This document shows, one piece after another, positions 27,001-34,137 of a DNA stretch of 64,000 bases. Source of the DNA: Sipunculus nudus (Eukaryota > Annelida > Sipuncula > Golfingiida > Sipunculidae); the NCBI GenBank assembly GCA_026874595.1, contig CM049308.1:50332124-50396123 (forward strand). Direction: 5' to 3'. Under the pieces are notes generated by a model. It made no database searches, was not told where the DNA came from, and saw nothing but the letters and a program-made list of their open reading frames with translations. Both the position numbers and the translations under genes were made by a program. Each line of letters opens with the position of its first letter. Positions within the stretch are counted from its first letter, which is position 1.

Positions 27001-29372
27001 AATGGGCTGAATATAGAATCAGGTAGATTTTGCTTACTTTTATTAACAAAGTCTGCAGAACTCCTTCAGTTCTAATTAGAACATTTCCATCAGTTTTTGA
27101 TTAATTAAATTGACACCATGTATTCTTTTTCATACTTTTGAAGTGTTGCATATTTTTCCTCCTAGGATTTGACACACAAGTTGTTTGGACGAGTTTGAAA
27201 ACCTGGACCTTTATTTTCAAGGTCAAATCAGCTGAAATATAATTTTTTTTTGTGAATTCCATTATTTTTGAGGTTTTGTATATTTTTTCATTGATTTTAG
27301 CCACATTGTTTCTTCCAAGAAGTTGGAGGAGTTTGAAAACTGGTGACATTGATCTTCAAGGTCAAAGCAGAATAAATTATTGATTTTTATGAACCCCATA
27401 ACTTTTGACTCTCTGCATACTTAATTCTCAAATTTTGGGAAGGGGAAATGTTGTTGGTTAGACATGTATTCTAGTATGTCACTTGTTTTTCAATCAAATA
27501 ATCAAATAATAAACTTAAATTAATCTTTACTCCTTTATAAAGAAATAGATGTGATATGAATCAGTAATTACAGTAAAAAGTGAACAACAGCATATTAATA
27601 CCATGCACAATGCAGCTAAACATGGTTTTCTATCTGAGCATCATGACCCATGGGTCATTTATCCCATCCCAAATCTCTCTTCTTATCAGCTAAATAAGGC
27701 TGTCATCAGTGCCACAGCAAGCAAGTCTTATTTGTGACTGCATGAAAGTTGTAATAAACCTGTGAGCTTGTTTTTTATCCTTTTTTTTTTTTTGCTTTTC
27801 CTCTTGCCTAGCATTTTCAATATTCTGTCAGTGCAGAGAAGACAGTTTGGATTAAATTGAACCAAAGCATACAGTTACTTTCTGTTTCTCCTTCTCGCAT
27901 GCATTTACATGTACACACACACACTCTCTTGATATTGGTCACTATCAGTTAAGGAGTTCCAGTAAGTAGGCCTGTCATTATTTATATGCAAAATTAATAA
28001 ACTACATTCAGAGTTAACTGCAAATAGCTGTTTTCCTCTGAGCTCTCCCTTAATTCAGCAGTCAGTTTTTTAAATAAAAAGTATACAGTTTTATCATTTA
28101 TCTGTATATGAATATGGTATTCCCTGGTCTCTGTGCAGAGTTCTTGTGTCCCTGGCAGTTTTTTTGTGAGGTAAAGAGACACAAGTGACCAGGTGAATTC
28201 TGGATTCTCATCTGTTCTGTAGATGACAGTACTTCAAGTTTGTCTACCTTAGAATCAATTATCAGTTAGTATTTTGAGATCTGTATAGTAAAACATCTTC
28301 ATCTTCATAGCTGAAACTTGGTACCTCTATGGAGTCTCTTCAAATGTTGGTTGTAAATTTGGCTTTCAAAGTGTGTTTGAATGATTACACAACGCAGACC
28401 TGTTCTGAAAAAGTCTTGAGCACTGCATAATTCTGACAAGCATGCAATCATGAAGAATGGAAGCTTTATTGTGACACTTTATATAACACTTAGAAGTTTT
28501 TTTCTCAGAAACCATTGGGTGGATTTTCACAAAACTTACTATGGTCATTTGGACTGATGGTCTGTACCTGCTGCACAAGTTTGGTGGCGCCACCTACATT
28601 TTCTGATTTTTAATGAATTTTTATCAGATTTTTCAACTTTGGCCTTGTGAGCAGGATATCTCTAAAAGGATTCACCATGGAAATTTTATTTCATCAGTGA
28701 AGATTTATATGGACAATATCTCAGTCAAGTTCGAAGATGGGTGACCTTGACCTATTTTTCTACGTTTTAGAGCTGAATATAGAAAAACACGTAGAAGCTT
28801 AATTCTCAGGGACCATTGGGTGGATTTTCACAAAACTTACTATGCTCATTGGGACTGATGGTCTGTACCTGCTGCACAAGTTTCGGGGCTACCTACAATT
28901 TCTGATTTTAATGAAATGTTATTGAATTTTCAACTTTGGCCTTGTGAGCAGAATATCTTCTAAAAGCATATGGTGGATTGTTATGAAACATGGTACATAC
29001 CTCTCCAGTTTAAATTTACAACTGAGACATATACAGATATACATCCATGAGAGAACAAATATTTTGTACTTGTTACTGTTACCACCTATAAAACACTGTT
29101 CTTTTGGCTGAGGGCTTTTGTCAGCTTCTGCTGATATTCTAGTTTTTTTTTTGTGTTACAAAATTTAAGTAGTCAGGCTGCAGACCTAATGAGTCAGATT
29201 TATCATGGAGTTGGCTGCTTTGAGTTTATACTATACTTTGTTGTTTTTCAGGAAACTTCGCAAACTAATGAACCAACAAGACTTCAAACGTGCTGCTAGG
29301 AAACCATGGCGCAACCTGAACATCAAATCACGTAGTCTTGTTCGTACAGCTGACCCAATAGTAATTGAGTAG
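1..29372 (+). CDS. MTA: Metastasis-associated protein (MTA) homologue, 3' half of spliced coding region
   Basis: MTA proteins are nuclear scaffolds of the NuRD complex. They bind HDAC1/2 through ELM2-SANT and RBBP4/7 through C-terminal motifs. Twelve exons listed separately join in one open frame of 390 complete codons plus stop (TAG 29370-29372). I recognised the family from the linker [20 protein letters not shown], the GATA-type finger CESC-x17-CRLC, the motif WYSWGP, the stretch [17 protein letters not shown], the C-terminal VDAPDDVYF and KRAARKP motifs, and the final PIVIE. BAH, ELM2 and SANT are outside the window. All eleven introns are GT-AG and each junction restores the codon expected from MTA alignment. 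A C2H2 finger follows the GATA finger; I recall no such finger in human MTA1. Subtype names do not apply cleanly, because vertebrate MTA1/2/3 arose by later duplication. Family call is very secure; expression and isoforms are not visible. Confidence 0.95.
9..616 (+). other. MTA intron a-b
   Basis: This is a plain AT-rich intron with donor gtaagt and acceptor ttggcag. The only notable feature is a G13 tract at 293-305. I see no other gene or regulatory signal. Confidence 0.8.
617..675 (+). CDS. MTA: MTA exon b: basic linker after the SANT domain
   Basis: The acceptor is ttggcag and the donor gtgagt at 676. The exon encodes [19 protein letters not shown] plus two bases of a Tyr codon completed by the next exon. 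The segment is highly conserved in MTA proteins and links SANT to the zinc-finger region. In-frame entry is phase 0 and exit is phase 2. Confidence 0.95.
1293..3330 (+). repeat. 58-bp minisatellite, about 35 copies, abutting MTA exon c
   Basis: The motif ggatgtgaaacatgcccc recurs every 58 bases from 1293 to 3323, which is 35 complete units plus a fragment. Units are nearly identical in the interior; variants such as catgcatc and ccaattt occur near the left end and at intervals. The array fills about three quarters of the 676-3342 intron. The last fragment ggatgtga runs directly into tttctgttacag, the acceptor of exon c. Each unit also contains a short acceptor-like string, attcttcag. Confidence 0.98.
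3343..3425 (+). CDS. MTA: MTA exon c: first half of the GATA-type zinc finger
   Basis: The exon encodes [10 protein letters not shown]...GRACESCY after completing the Tyr codon. It carries the first zinc-binding pair CESC of the GATA-type finger. The acceptor is tttctgttacag and the donor is gtgagt beginning at 3426. The first base finishes the TAC codon and the last base starts the Ala codon of the next exon. The 58-bp minisatellite ends about 12 bases before this acceptor, so the polypyrimidine tract has almost no unique sequence in front of it. Confidence 0.95.
3426..4189 (+). other. MTA intron c-d, unique part
   Basis: This AT-rich intron sequence lies between the donor of exon c and the 35-bp minisatellite. 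I see no gene, RNA or clear repeat in it. Confidence 0.7.
4190..5783 (+). repeat. 35-bp minisatellite of acceptor-like units, abutting MTA exon d
   Basis: About 45 degenerate units of roughly 35 bases follow the pattern acagcttcaccatggtgacc then atgttgtattttgtg. Some units are longer because of a gttatagctttt insertion. Most units carry a T-rich run followed by GTGACAG or GTTACAG, which has the form of a 3' splice site. The real acceptor of exon d, ttttgttacag at 5773-5783, is the last of these. The array occupies about two thirds of its intron. Confidence 0.95.
5784..5900 (+). CDS. MTA: MTA exon d: second half of the GATA-type zinc finger
   Basis: The exon encodes [20 protein letters not shown] then [23 protein letters not shown] is the second zinc-binding pair; the full finger is C-x2-C-x17-C-x2-C. 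The family-diagnostic WYSWGP and [13 protein letters not shown] blocks are intact. The donor is gtcagt at 5901. The acceptor ttttgttacag is the last unit of the upstream 35-bp minisatellite, so the splice site is part of the repeat array. Confidence 0.97.
   Translation: MPILHSGTPGGPSRCSVDFVLPVGCTGRSTEVSRCPHG
5901..7073 (+). other. MTA intron d-e
   Basis: This intron carries a short direct repeat near 6190-6270 (tattaccattactta) and a TGTGTG-rich stretch at 7022-7060 just before the acceptor of the microexon. No gene is visible; open frames here are unsupported. Confidence 0.7.
7074..7106 (+). CDS. MTA: MTA exon e: 33-bp microexon
   Basis: This small exon encodes [11 protein letters not shown] (first base supplied by the previous exon) and aligns with the DGERPGPNR stretch that follows the GATA finger in human MTA1. 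The acceptor is tttgtttgccag and the donor gttaga. Both ends are in phase 1 and the length is divisible by three, so skipping it would keep the frame. Confidence 0.85.
7107..8257 (+). other. MTA intron e-f
   Basis: This is AT-rich intron sequence without recognisable repeats, RNA genes or motifs that I can support. Confidence 0.7.
8258..8319 (+). CDS. MTA: MTA exon f: first half of a C2H2 zinc finger
   Basis: The exon encodes [21 protein letters not shown]. The cysteines of CTIAGC form the first zinc-binding pair (C-x4-C) of a C2H2 finger completed by the next exon. The acceptor is gtttgtttgcag and the donor gtaatc; the exon exits in phase 0. An acceptor two bases downstream (after agag) would break the frame, which fixes the start at 8258. 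Confidence 0.9.
8320..11078 (+). other. MTA intron f-g
   Basis: This intron is mostly AT-rich and unique. It contains a short TA/GA microsatellite at about 8845-8880, a more GC-balanced stretch at 8600-8760, and a cluster of T-box-like sites at 9833-9885 listed separately. No gene is seen on either strand. Confidence 0.7.
9833..9885. promoter_or_regulatory. Candidate T-box (Brachyury-type) site cluster
   Basis: TCACACCTGAGGTGTGA at 9854-9870 is two T-box half sites in palindromic arrangement with one extra central base. A further half site TCACACCT lies at 9833-9840, and ACACACCTAGG at about 9875-9885 resembles another. The arrangement matches the known in vitro binding palindrome of Brachyury apart from the spacer. 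Function in vivo is inference. Confidence 0.45.
11079..11304 (+). CDS. MTA: MTA exon g: second half of the C2H2 finger and RBBP4/7-binding region 1
   Basis: The exon begins [16 protein letters not shown], supplying the hydrophobic core F and L and the two histidines of the finger begun in exon f, giving C-x4-C-x3-F-x5-L-x2-H-x4-H. Next comes [20 protein letters not shown] and [20 protein letters not shown], which align with the first RBBP4/7-binding region of MTA1. The acceptor is cacatatag and the donor gtaagt. The exon exits in phase 1, leaving T to complete a Cys codon. Long shadow frames on both strands reflect the GC-richer coding DNA and are not separate genes. Confidence 0.96.
11305..11770 (+). 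other. MTA intron g-h
   Basis: This is a short AT-rich intron with donor gtaagt and acceptor tgttttctag. I see nothing else in it. Confidence 0.75.
11771..11962 (+). CDS. MTA: MTA exon h: basic and proline-containing linker
   Basis: The exon encodes [20 protein letters not shown] followed by a segment ending [12 protein letters not shown]. It is rich in Lys, Arg and Pro and lies between the two RBBP-binding regions, where MTA proteins diverge in sequence. The acceptor is tgttttctag and the donor gtcagt at 11963. Phase 1 entry and phase 1 exit both fit the neighbouring exons. The 11.9 kb intron that follows is the longest in the window. Confidence 0.92.
12360..13090 (+). repeat. Dispersed repeat family A, internal tandem units
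   Basis: Three degenerate units share phrases such as gacctggaatcttctaactt, ccagggaggtccatgaaaat and attcttcgagctatggggct. The same phrases recur at 15360-15800 and, in reverse orientation, at 40130-42290. A C tract sits near 12741-12756. No coding capacity is seen, so this looks like a non-autonomous element. Confidence 0.8.
13190..15335 (+). repeat. Dispersed repeat family A, long copy with (CCGT)n
   Basis: The copy begins gctcagctgactataagtca followed by gagctatagtcgtgg and a (CCGT)n tract at about 13240-13284. It ends near cagctgagcgtcgtgaccca. Inside, a block of about 200 bases is present twice, at 13290-13490 and 13975-14150. A third copy lies at 18860-19060. The start and end share the inverted core GCTCAGCTGA. 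No open frame resembles a transposase or reverse transcriptase. Confidence 0.75.
15350..16012 (+). repeat. Dispersed repeat family A, partial copy
   Basis: Units matching those at 12360-13090 recur here, for example cctagaatcttctaactt and ccagggaggtccatgaaaa. The copy ends with cagctgagcatcatgaccca, the same terminus as the long copy. It appears fused to the 3' end of the preceding copy. Confidence 0.75.
16045..16153 (+). repeat. GT-rich minisatellite, outlying block
   Basis: About four units of the form gacattatgtgtattgcatg then tggttgt match the array at 23535-23880 that precedes exon i. The block stops where a family A terminus, gctcagctgacaataagtca, begins. Confidence 0.8.
16154..16392 (+). 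repeat. Dispersed repeat family A, 5' fragment
   Basis: The fragment starts gctcagctgacaataagtca, followed by gagctatggtcg and degenerate TCTGTCTG repeats, and matches the starts of the copies at 13190 and 18799. It is cut off by the family B element near 16393. Confidence 0.7.
16393..18733 (+). repeat. Dispersed repeat family B, long copy
   Basis: The element starts near gaacctgtgagcttatgcaa and ends near cacaggttcgcattaggcct, so its termini share an inverted core GAACCTGTG. It contains the palindrome GGTGGCGCCACC at 16858, a run of related 100- to 200-base blocks, and four AGGTCAAGAGTTCA-type motifs at 18011-18230. The region 63140-64000 matches it in reverse orientation, and the block at 18507-18600 matches 37350-37440. 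No transposase-like frame is visible. Confidence 0.75.
18799..21595 (+). repeat. Dispersed repeat family A copy, interrupted by a DNA transposon
   Basis: It starts ttttagctcagctgactag and ends cagctgagagctgtgaccca. Its body matches 13190-14560, including the block at 18860-19400. At 19416-20953 it is split by an insertion listed separately. Sequence resumes at 20960 with gatttaatctgttaa, as expected from the uninterrupted version at 21616-21655. Confidence 0.75.
19416..20953. mobile_element. DNA transposon-like insertion with TIRs, non-autonomous
   Basis: Left and right ends are imperfect inverted repeats: CCGTAAAAAAATGCATATAT then GTCGA on the left, and the reverse complement of the right end reads CCATTAAACTCACATATAAG then TCGA. 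Both sides are flanked by TATATA (19410-19415 and 20954-20959), so the target duplication is TA to TATATA. The host repeat continues across the site. No transposase is encoded; the ORF at 19934-20248 is not recognised. The internal phrase ctattatcgcccac (about 20578) is shared with the insertion at 22350-23532. Confidence 0.7.
21596..22347 (+). repeat. Partial family A sequence and AT-rich intron
   Basis: The first 250 bases repeat part of the family A body (for example gacatgtgatttaattttca at 21603). The remainder up to 22347 is AT-rich and I see nothing else in it, except a short minisatellite-like stub, ttgtgacatggtgta, just before the next insertion. Confidence 0.55.
22350..23532. mobile_element. 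DNA transposon-like insertion with 21-bp TIRs and TA target duplication
   Basis: The left end CCGTAAAATCTGTGAAATTT and one further base are repeated exactly, inverted, at the right end. TA dinucleotides flank both ends (22348-22349 and 23533-23534). Removing the insertion restores the minisatellite phrase gacatggtgTAttgtttgtg, like the units gacattatgtgTAttgcatg around it, so the boundaries are well supported. Inside is a direct repeat of about 130 bases (22722-22855 and 23034-23175). No transposase frame is recognised, so it is probably a non-autonomous element. Confidence 0.8.
23535..23880 (+). repeat. GT-rich minisatellite abutting MTA exon i
   Basis: Roughly a dozen degenerate units of about 28 bases follow the pattern ttatgtgtactgcgtgtggt. 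The last unit, gcgtgtggttgcag, supplies the acceptor of exon i at 23880. Related units at 16045-16153 and the stub at 22335-22349 suggest the array was once longer and was split by insertions. Confidence 0.85.
23881..23976 (+). CDS. MTA: MTA exon i: linker with MKRK basic motif
   Basis: After the shared Asp codon the exon reads [20 protein letters not shown] then [11 protein letters not shown]. The [15 protein letters not shown] stretch corresponds to the LGKRSYEQHNGVDG block of human MTA1, a likely nuclear-localisation region. The acceptor is gtggttgcag, formed at the end of a GT-rich minisatellite, and the donor is gtgagt at 23977. Confidence 0.93.
23977..24566 (+). other. MTA intron i-j
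   Basis: This is an AT-rich intron with donor gtgagt and acceptor gacttgcag. I see no further features. Confidence 0.7.
24567..24613 (+). CDS. MTA: MTA exon j: short linker exon
   Basis: The exon encodes [16 protein letters not shown]. The acceptor is gacttgcag and the donor gtaagt at 24614. It enters in phase 1 and exits in phase 0. It corresponds to the poorly conserved KKRLLMPSRG region of MTA1; the exon is supported mainly by splice sites and frame continuity. Confidence 0.85.
24614..26301 (+). other. MTA intron j-k
   Basis: This intron is AT-rich with a short (TA)n tract near 25062-25075. I see no repeat family, gene or RNA that I can support. Confidence 0.65.
26302..26432 (+). CDS. 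MTA: MTA exon k: conserved VDAPDDVYF block
   Basis: The exon encodes [20 protein letters not shown], then [20 protein letters not shown] and DAT plus two bases of an Arg codon. The block [13 protein letters not shown] matches NWIDAPDDVFYMATEETRK of MTA1. The acceptor is gtgcttgcag and the donor gtcggt. Exit phase 2 joins exactly to G at 29252. Confidence 0.95.
26433..29251 (+). repeat. MTA intron k-l with two blocks of dispersed repeat
   Basis: The block 27100-27660 contains two degenerate units with gtttgaaaacctgg and caaggtcaaa phrases and ends tctgagcatcatgacccatg, a family A terminus. The block 28490-29140 contains a 301-base direct repeat starting near accattgggtggattttcac (28512 and 28813); its first copy carries GGTGGCGCCACC at about 28583, a palindrome shared with family B. 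The rest is AT-rich unique intron. No coding potential is seen. Confidence 0.65.
29252..29372 (+). CDS. MTA: MTA exon l: terminal coding exon with RBBP4/7-binding motif 2
   Basis: After completing the Arg codon the exon reads [39 protein letters not shown] and TAG. KRAARKP matches the KRAARRP motif that docks MTA1 onto RBBP4/7. PIVIE matches the PIVIED C terminus of MTA1 but lacks the last Asp. The proline-rich segment that lies between these motifs in human MTA1 is absent. The acceptor is ttgtttttcag. An ATG follows the stop immediately and the frame stays open for 65 codons, which is most simply read as 3' UTR. Confidence 0.96.
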
Positions 29373-31045
29373 ATGGAAGCTGTTTTATCTCAGGTGACTG
29401 GCATTCTGGTGACCAAAGCCAACTTTAAGTTACCAAGCTATGCTCACTGGTCCTTCAGGCCAGATCGATCCAGTACGATGGGATGCTCCAGCCAGACGGG
29501 CTGCCAGCTGATCAGCCACCAGCTCACATGCCACAGATTCATAGGAAGTTTAAACCATAACCTTTTGTAAACCATGCCTTGTGAATGTATCTATATATTT
29601 TATAAGTGGTATGAATAACAATAGTGATAGTGCTGGCTACAAACTGTTGACTGGAAATGGAATGGACTGGAATGTACTGCATTTTTTCACAGATTGAGAG
29701 ATCACATTACTATATTTATATATAGAGAGGATCTGAACTTGTTGCTATCCAATCAGTTTTGCACATGACCAGTAATTATTTTTTCCCCTTAAAGATATCA
29801 GACACATGAAGAGTATGTGTGTGTGTGTGTGTGTGTGTGTTTAAAAATGGGTTTGTGTGAGATTTAAATGGTCTGGGTTAGTCTCTTTTATTTAAAAACA
29901 TGAATTGTTTGTAATTCTATGAATGCAGGATATGCATATACCGTAGTTCAGTTTCTTTTAAGGAGTAATCATTCAGAGATCAGATCTACAGTTCAGAGAT
30001 GGTCTCTTCCTTCAGTCACTTAGGCAAGTAGAGGCAAACCCTGTCAGTAGGCTGTATTGTGTATTATAATATACAGCAGCTTTCAGGAGTCAGGATTTGT
30101 ATTTAAACATATCTGTTGTAAAGGTCAACATTAAAAATGCAAGGCCTTTTGTTGAGAATCATAAACCAGAGAGCCTTTTCCTCTCTAAGCTCGGGCAGGT
30201 GAGTGTGCCAGAGAGTCTTTTCTTCCCACTACTTGGGCAGTTAAGGCCTAGTTATGTGGTAAAGGACGAGTTTTGTTTTCTCTGGTTGATGGAAGAATTT
30301 CTACTCCTTTGTTGCATACGTCAGAGAGGATCACAGAAGAATCAAATATTAAACCACCTTTGTACCTTTGCAAGACATCAGCTTGCATAGAAGAGTTGTA
30401 GTTTGTTCCTAAAAGGAATACCTGATTGTAAACATCAGTTAATCACATATTAAATGTTGATCTGTGTATTGTTGGACATACAACTTTCTTTAACATGGAC
30501 CCACATCTCTCCATAGCTTCATTTGGAAACTTAAATCATGTTTATATTTATGTTGACTCCAGACCTTTCTCAGGTCCAAGTGCCCAGGACAAGACTCATG
30601 TTTATTGCTGTTCATCAGAAATTTAACTCTGAGCAAGCAATGGGAATTAACCACTTCCTTTTTGTAAGACCATGGACATTGTTACAGCACACCCAGTAGA
30701 ACCCCCCCCCCCCCCCCCCCCTTCCCCACTTGAATCTCCCATTGGTCACCCATTGTAGGACATAGAGTAGAAAGCAAGAGGAACCTGATGTAAAATTTGC
30801 ATTGGACGTGTATTTATATGTAATTGTACTATGACTGTATATATTACAAATAGAGATGATTGACAGTTAAAAAACACTTTGTACAAGTCTGTGTAGCTGC
30901 CATTGTTTATAGTAATGGTCAGTGTTTGAATGAGACGTAGTCAAATGAACACCTCGTGTAATCAGCCTATTTATTTACCACCAATGTTCACTGTATATTT
31001 GGTTTGGACATAACAGTAATAAAGTTGACCTGACCTAAGGTGAGT
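29373..31045 (+). other. MTA: MTA 3' untranslated region
   Basis: The stretch from the MTA stop to the AATAAA at 31018 has no intron signals that would be needed to continue the gene. It contains a (GT)n tract near 29818-29840, a C20 homopolymer at 30702-30721 and AT-rich segments. Its end is set by the polyadenylation signal rather than by transcript data. Confidence 0.7.
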
Positions 31046-31065
31046 CTTGTTGTTGTTGGGAACAC
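31018..31065 (+). terminator. MTA: MTA polyadenylation signal
   Basis: AATAAA lies at 31018-31023. A GT-rich stretch, gagtcttgttgttgttggg, follows at about 31041-31060 and fits a downstream element, so cleavage probably falls between them near 31035-31045. Confidence 0.7.
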
Positions 31066-31161
31066 CAGGGGTCATTAAAGTCACTTAAAGGGACATCATA
31101 AGGAGCTAAATTATGGCTATTCCTTTACACTATCAGTTCAGTTTTGCTTTATACACGTTTC

Positions 31162-31446
31162 CCAGGCATCATAGGCTATTTTTAGACTGCATGGGTCAAT
31201 GGACCTTGTATCCTGCTTGAATTGGTTTAGTTAGAAAAGTAGGGACTAGATGGCGTTAAATTTAACTCCAGACATAGGGGGGGAACATTTTCCAAGTTTT
31301 CAAAGCAAAATGACGCGTGTATATGTATATAGGTTACTCGGGTGGGGGGGGGGATATATATATTGTTTATGTTTTGGAAAACTGCTGATTTATTCTGAAT
31401 TTACACGTCAGGTGCCTGTGGGTTCCCAATACCTTTTGATGAAAGT
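31162..31446 (+). repeat. Direct repeat, left copy, flanking a tandem array
   Basis: The segment shares long near-identical phrases with 32848-33157, such as gactgcatgggtcaatggac, gatggcgttaaatttaactc and cccaataccttttgatgaaa. It lies just downstream of the MTA polyadenylation site. The two copies bracket the higher-order array at 31440-32760. Confidence 0.9.
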
Positions 31447-32760
31447 TTGTGTGGTCCTCATAGTTAGTGGGACAGCCTGTGTGTGTATTCCTCCCTGTTT
31501 CTGTATGGGAAAGTGTGTGAGTGTAGTCCTCCCTGTTACTTTATGGGAAATTGTGTGAGTGAAGTCCTCCCTGTTACTTTATGGGACAGCCTCTGTGTGT
31601 AGTCCTGCAAGTTACTATGTGGGACAATCATCCTGTGGGTGTAGTCTTCCCTGTTACTGTGTTGGACAGCCTCAGTGTGTGTAGTCCTCTCTTTCACTGT
31701 ATGGGACAGTCTTTGTGTGTAGTCCTCCAAGTTACTATGTGGGACAATCATCCTGTGGGTGTAGTCTTCCCTGTTACTGTGTTGGACAGCCTCTGTGTGT
31801 AGTCCTCTCTTTCACTGTATGGGACAATCTTTGTGTGTAGTCCTCCAAGTTACTATGTGGGACAATCATCCTGTGGGTGTGGTCTTCCCTGTAACTGTGT
31901 TGGACAGCATCGGTGTGTGTAGTCCTCTCTTTCACTGTATGGGACAGTCTTTGTGTGTAGTCCTCCAGCTTACTATGTGGGACAATCATTCTGTGGGTGT
32001 AGTCTTCTCTGTTACTGTGTTGGACAGCCTCTGTGTTAAGTCCTCTCTTTCACTGTATGGGACAGTCTTTGTGTGTAGTCCTCCAAGTTACTATGTGGGA
32101 CAATCATCCTGTGGGTGAAGTCTTCCCTGTTACTGTGTTGGACAGCCTCGGTGAGTGTAGTCCTCTCTTTCACTGTATGGGACAGTCTTTGTGTGTAGTC
32201 CTCCAAGTTACTATGTGGGACAATCATCCTGTGGGTGTAGTCTTCCCTGTTACTGTGTTGGACAGCCTCGGTGTGTGTAGTCCTCTCTTTCACTGTATGG
32301 GACAGTCTCTGTCTGTAGTCCTCCAAGTTACTATGTGGGACAAGCATCCTGTAGGTGTAGTCTTCCCTGTTACTGTGTTGGACAGCCTCGGTGTGTGTAA
32401 TCCTATCAGTCACTGTGTGGGACCATCAGTGTGAAGTCCTTGTTATTGTGTTGGACAGCCTGTGTGTTTTAGTCCACCCTGTTATTGTGTGGGACTGTGT
32501 ATAATCCTCCCTCTTACTGCATGGGACAGCCTATGTGTGTGTGGTCCTCTCTATTACTGTGTAGGACAAATGGCCTAACTGTGTGGGACAGTCTGTGTAT
32601 GTTTAGTCCCTTCTGTTACTGTGTGGAACAGTTAGCCTTTGTGTAATCCTCCTTGTAACGGTGTGGGACAGTCCGTCTGTGTGAATATCTGTAGTCCTCC
32701 CTGTTAATGATACTAAATAGGACAGGCTGTCAGCGTTAATCCTTAATTCCTCTCAGTGCT
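31440..32760 (+). repeat. Higher-order tandem array, about 120-bp unit of three 40-bp monomers
   Basis: Monomers of about 40 bases share gtagtcctccctgttactgt then gtgggacagcc. In the centre (about 31575-32400) they are organised as a three-monomer unit: the diagnostic phrase gttactatgtgggacaatc or a close variant starts at 31611, 31731, 31849, 31969, 32087, 32207 and 32327, spacing 118-120. Monomers at both edges are more diverged, as in many centre-homogenised arrays. Long open frames on both strands here are by-products of periodicity. Confidence 0.95.
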
Positions 32761-32847
32761 ACGGTATACGTCATGTAAAACCTTACTCCCTGTCATTACT
32801 TTTGTCTGATCATTGAGGGGACGGGGGAAATAAATCCATGGTATATG

Positions 32848-33046
32848 GCATCATAGGGTATTTTAAGACTGCATGGGTCAATGGACCTGGAATCCTGAAT
32901 CAATTTGTTTAGTTGGGAAAGTACGCACTAGATGGCGTTAAATTTAACTCCAGACGTGGGGAAACAGATTTTCCAAGTTTTCAAAGCGAAATGACTCGTG
33001 TGTGTGTGTGTGTGTGTAAGTGTGTGTATATATATTGGTTACTCGG

Positions 33047-33082
<36 letters not shown>

Positions 33083-33157
33083 GTTTTGAAAACTACTGAT
33101 TTATTCAGAATTTACACGTCAGGTGCCTGTGGGTTCCCAATACCTTTTGATGAAAGT
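32848..33157 (+). repeat. Direct repeat, right copy, flanking a tandem array
   Basis: This is the second copy of the segment at 31162-31446. It differs mainly by expansion of a (TG)n/(TA)n stretch at 33000-33080 where the left copy has a poly-G run and short TA run. Confidence 0.9.
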
Positions 33158-33840
33158 TTAGTTCACAATGAACCTGTCAGCATACACCGTATTTTATATT
33201 GTAGGTACACATATTTAATGGCGTAATAAATAAGGCTTATATCATAACTGTATTTTACAAATGCTGGTCTACTTTAGTCTATATTACAAAAAAGGGGGTT
33301 TCAATGAAGTGCAGATAAAGCTCTGATATATGTAGGTGTTCTGGTGTGAGTTATATTTCACTAAGACTCGTTTCGTTCCAATTTGTGTAGGTTGCAAACT
33401 TTAAGAAAACTTGTTCTTCATTCGTAACAAAATGAGGGACACAAGAAATATTTGAGGAGAGGGGGCGCGGAACCGCTGTGGTCCCTTTGGCTGTACGGCC
33501 GGTCCATAATTAAGGAGAGGTGGTCCATATTTTTATGTTGCACAATTACGTTTCTCTGCCATACATGGAAAGAATACGATCCAGATTTACTTCTCCGTAA
33601 TGACAAATGTCATATATCCATCCAGGGTTGTCAATATTGGGGGATGAGTGGTATATATCCCCCTTTTTTGGCAAGGATGGTCAATGTAAATATCCCCCTA
33701 CTATTCGGAGAATAATATTTATATATTGCAAATGAAATATATTTATAAATAGAATTATAGACTTTGGTTCCAAAGTTTACCATGAAATATTTATCTATTT
33801 CTGGTTTAGAATAAAAATATAATGGAAACCAAATACCTTA
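33158..33840. other. Intergenic, no gene seen
   Basis: The sequence is mostly AT-rich with a GC-richer patch at 33450-33510. It contains a small doubled phrase, atatccccct, near 33655-33690. I see no gene or known repeat. Confidence 0.5.
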
Positions 33841-33930
33841 TTTTCTAAAATATTATACTTAATAGTAATACATGTGAAATGTGATAAAGTATTTATATTT
33901 GCAATGTGCCATCGAGACGCTAAAAAGAGG

Positions 33931-33992
<62 letters not shown>

Positions 33993-34078
33993 CTAAAATA
34001 TTATACTTAATAGTAATACATGTGAAATGTGATAAAGTATATATATTTGCAATGTGCCATCGAGACGCTAAAAAGAGG

Positions 34079-34135
<57 letters not shown>
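33841..34135 (+). repeat. 148-bp tandem duplication, each copy ending in (TA)n
   Basis: The phrase ttttctaaaatattatactt starts at 33841 and again at 33989. Each copy carries gccatcgagacgctaaaaag and ends in about 50 bases of (TA)n. The near identity outside the microsatellite indicates a recent duplication. Confidence 0.95.

Positions 34136-34137
<2 letters not shown>

Noticed and set aside
31536-32434. Long open frames on both strands (up to 133 codons)
   Set aside because: They follow the period of the tandem array (unit length divisible by three) and occur on both strands at once.
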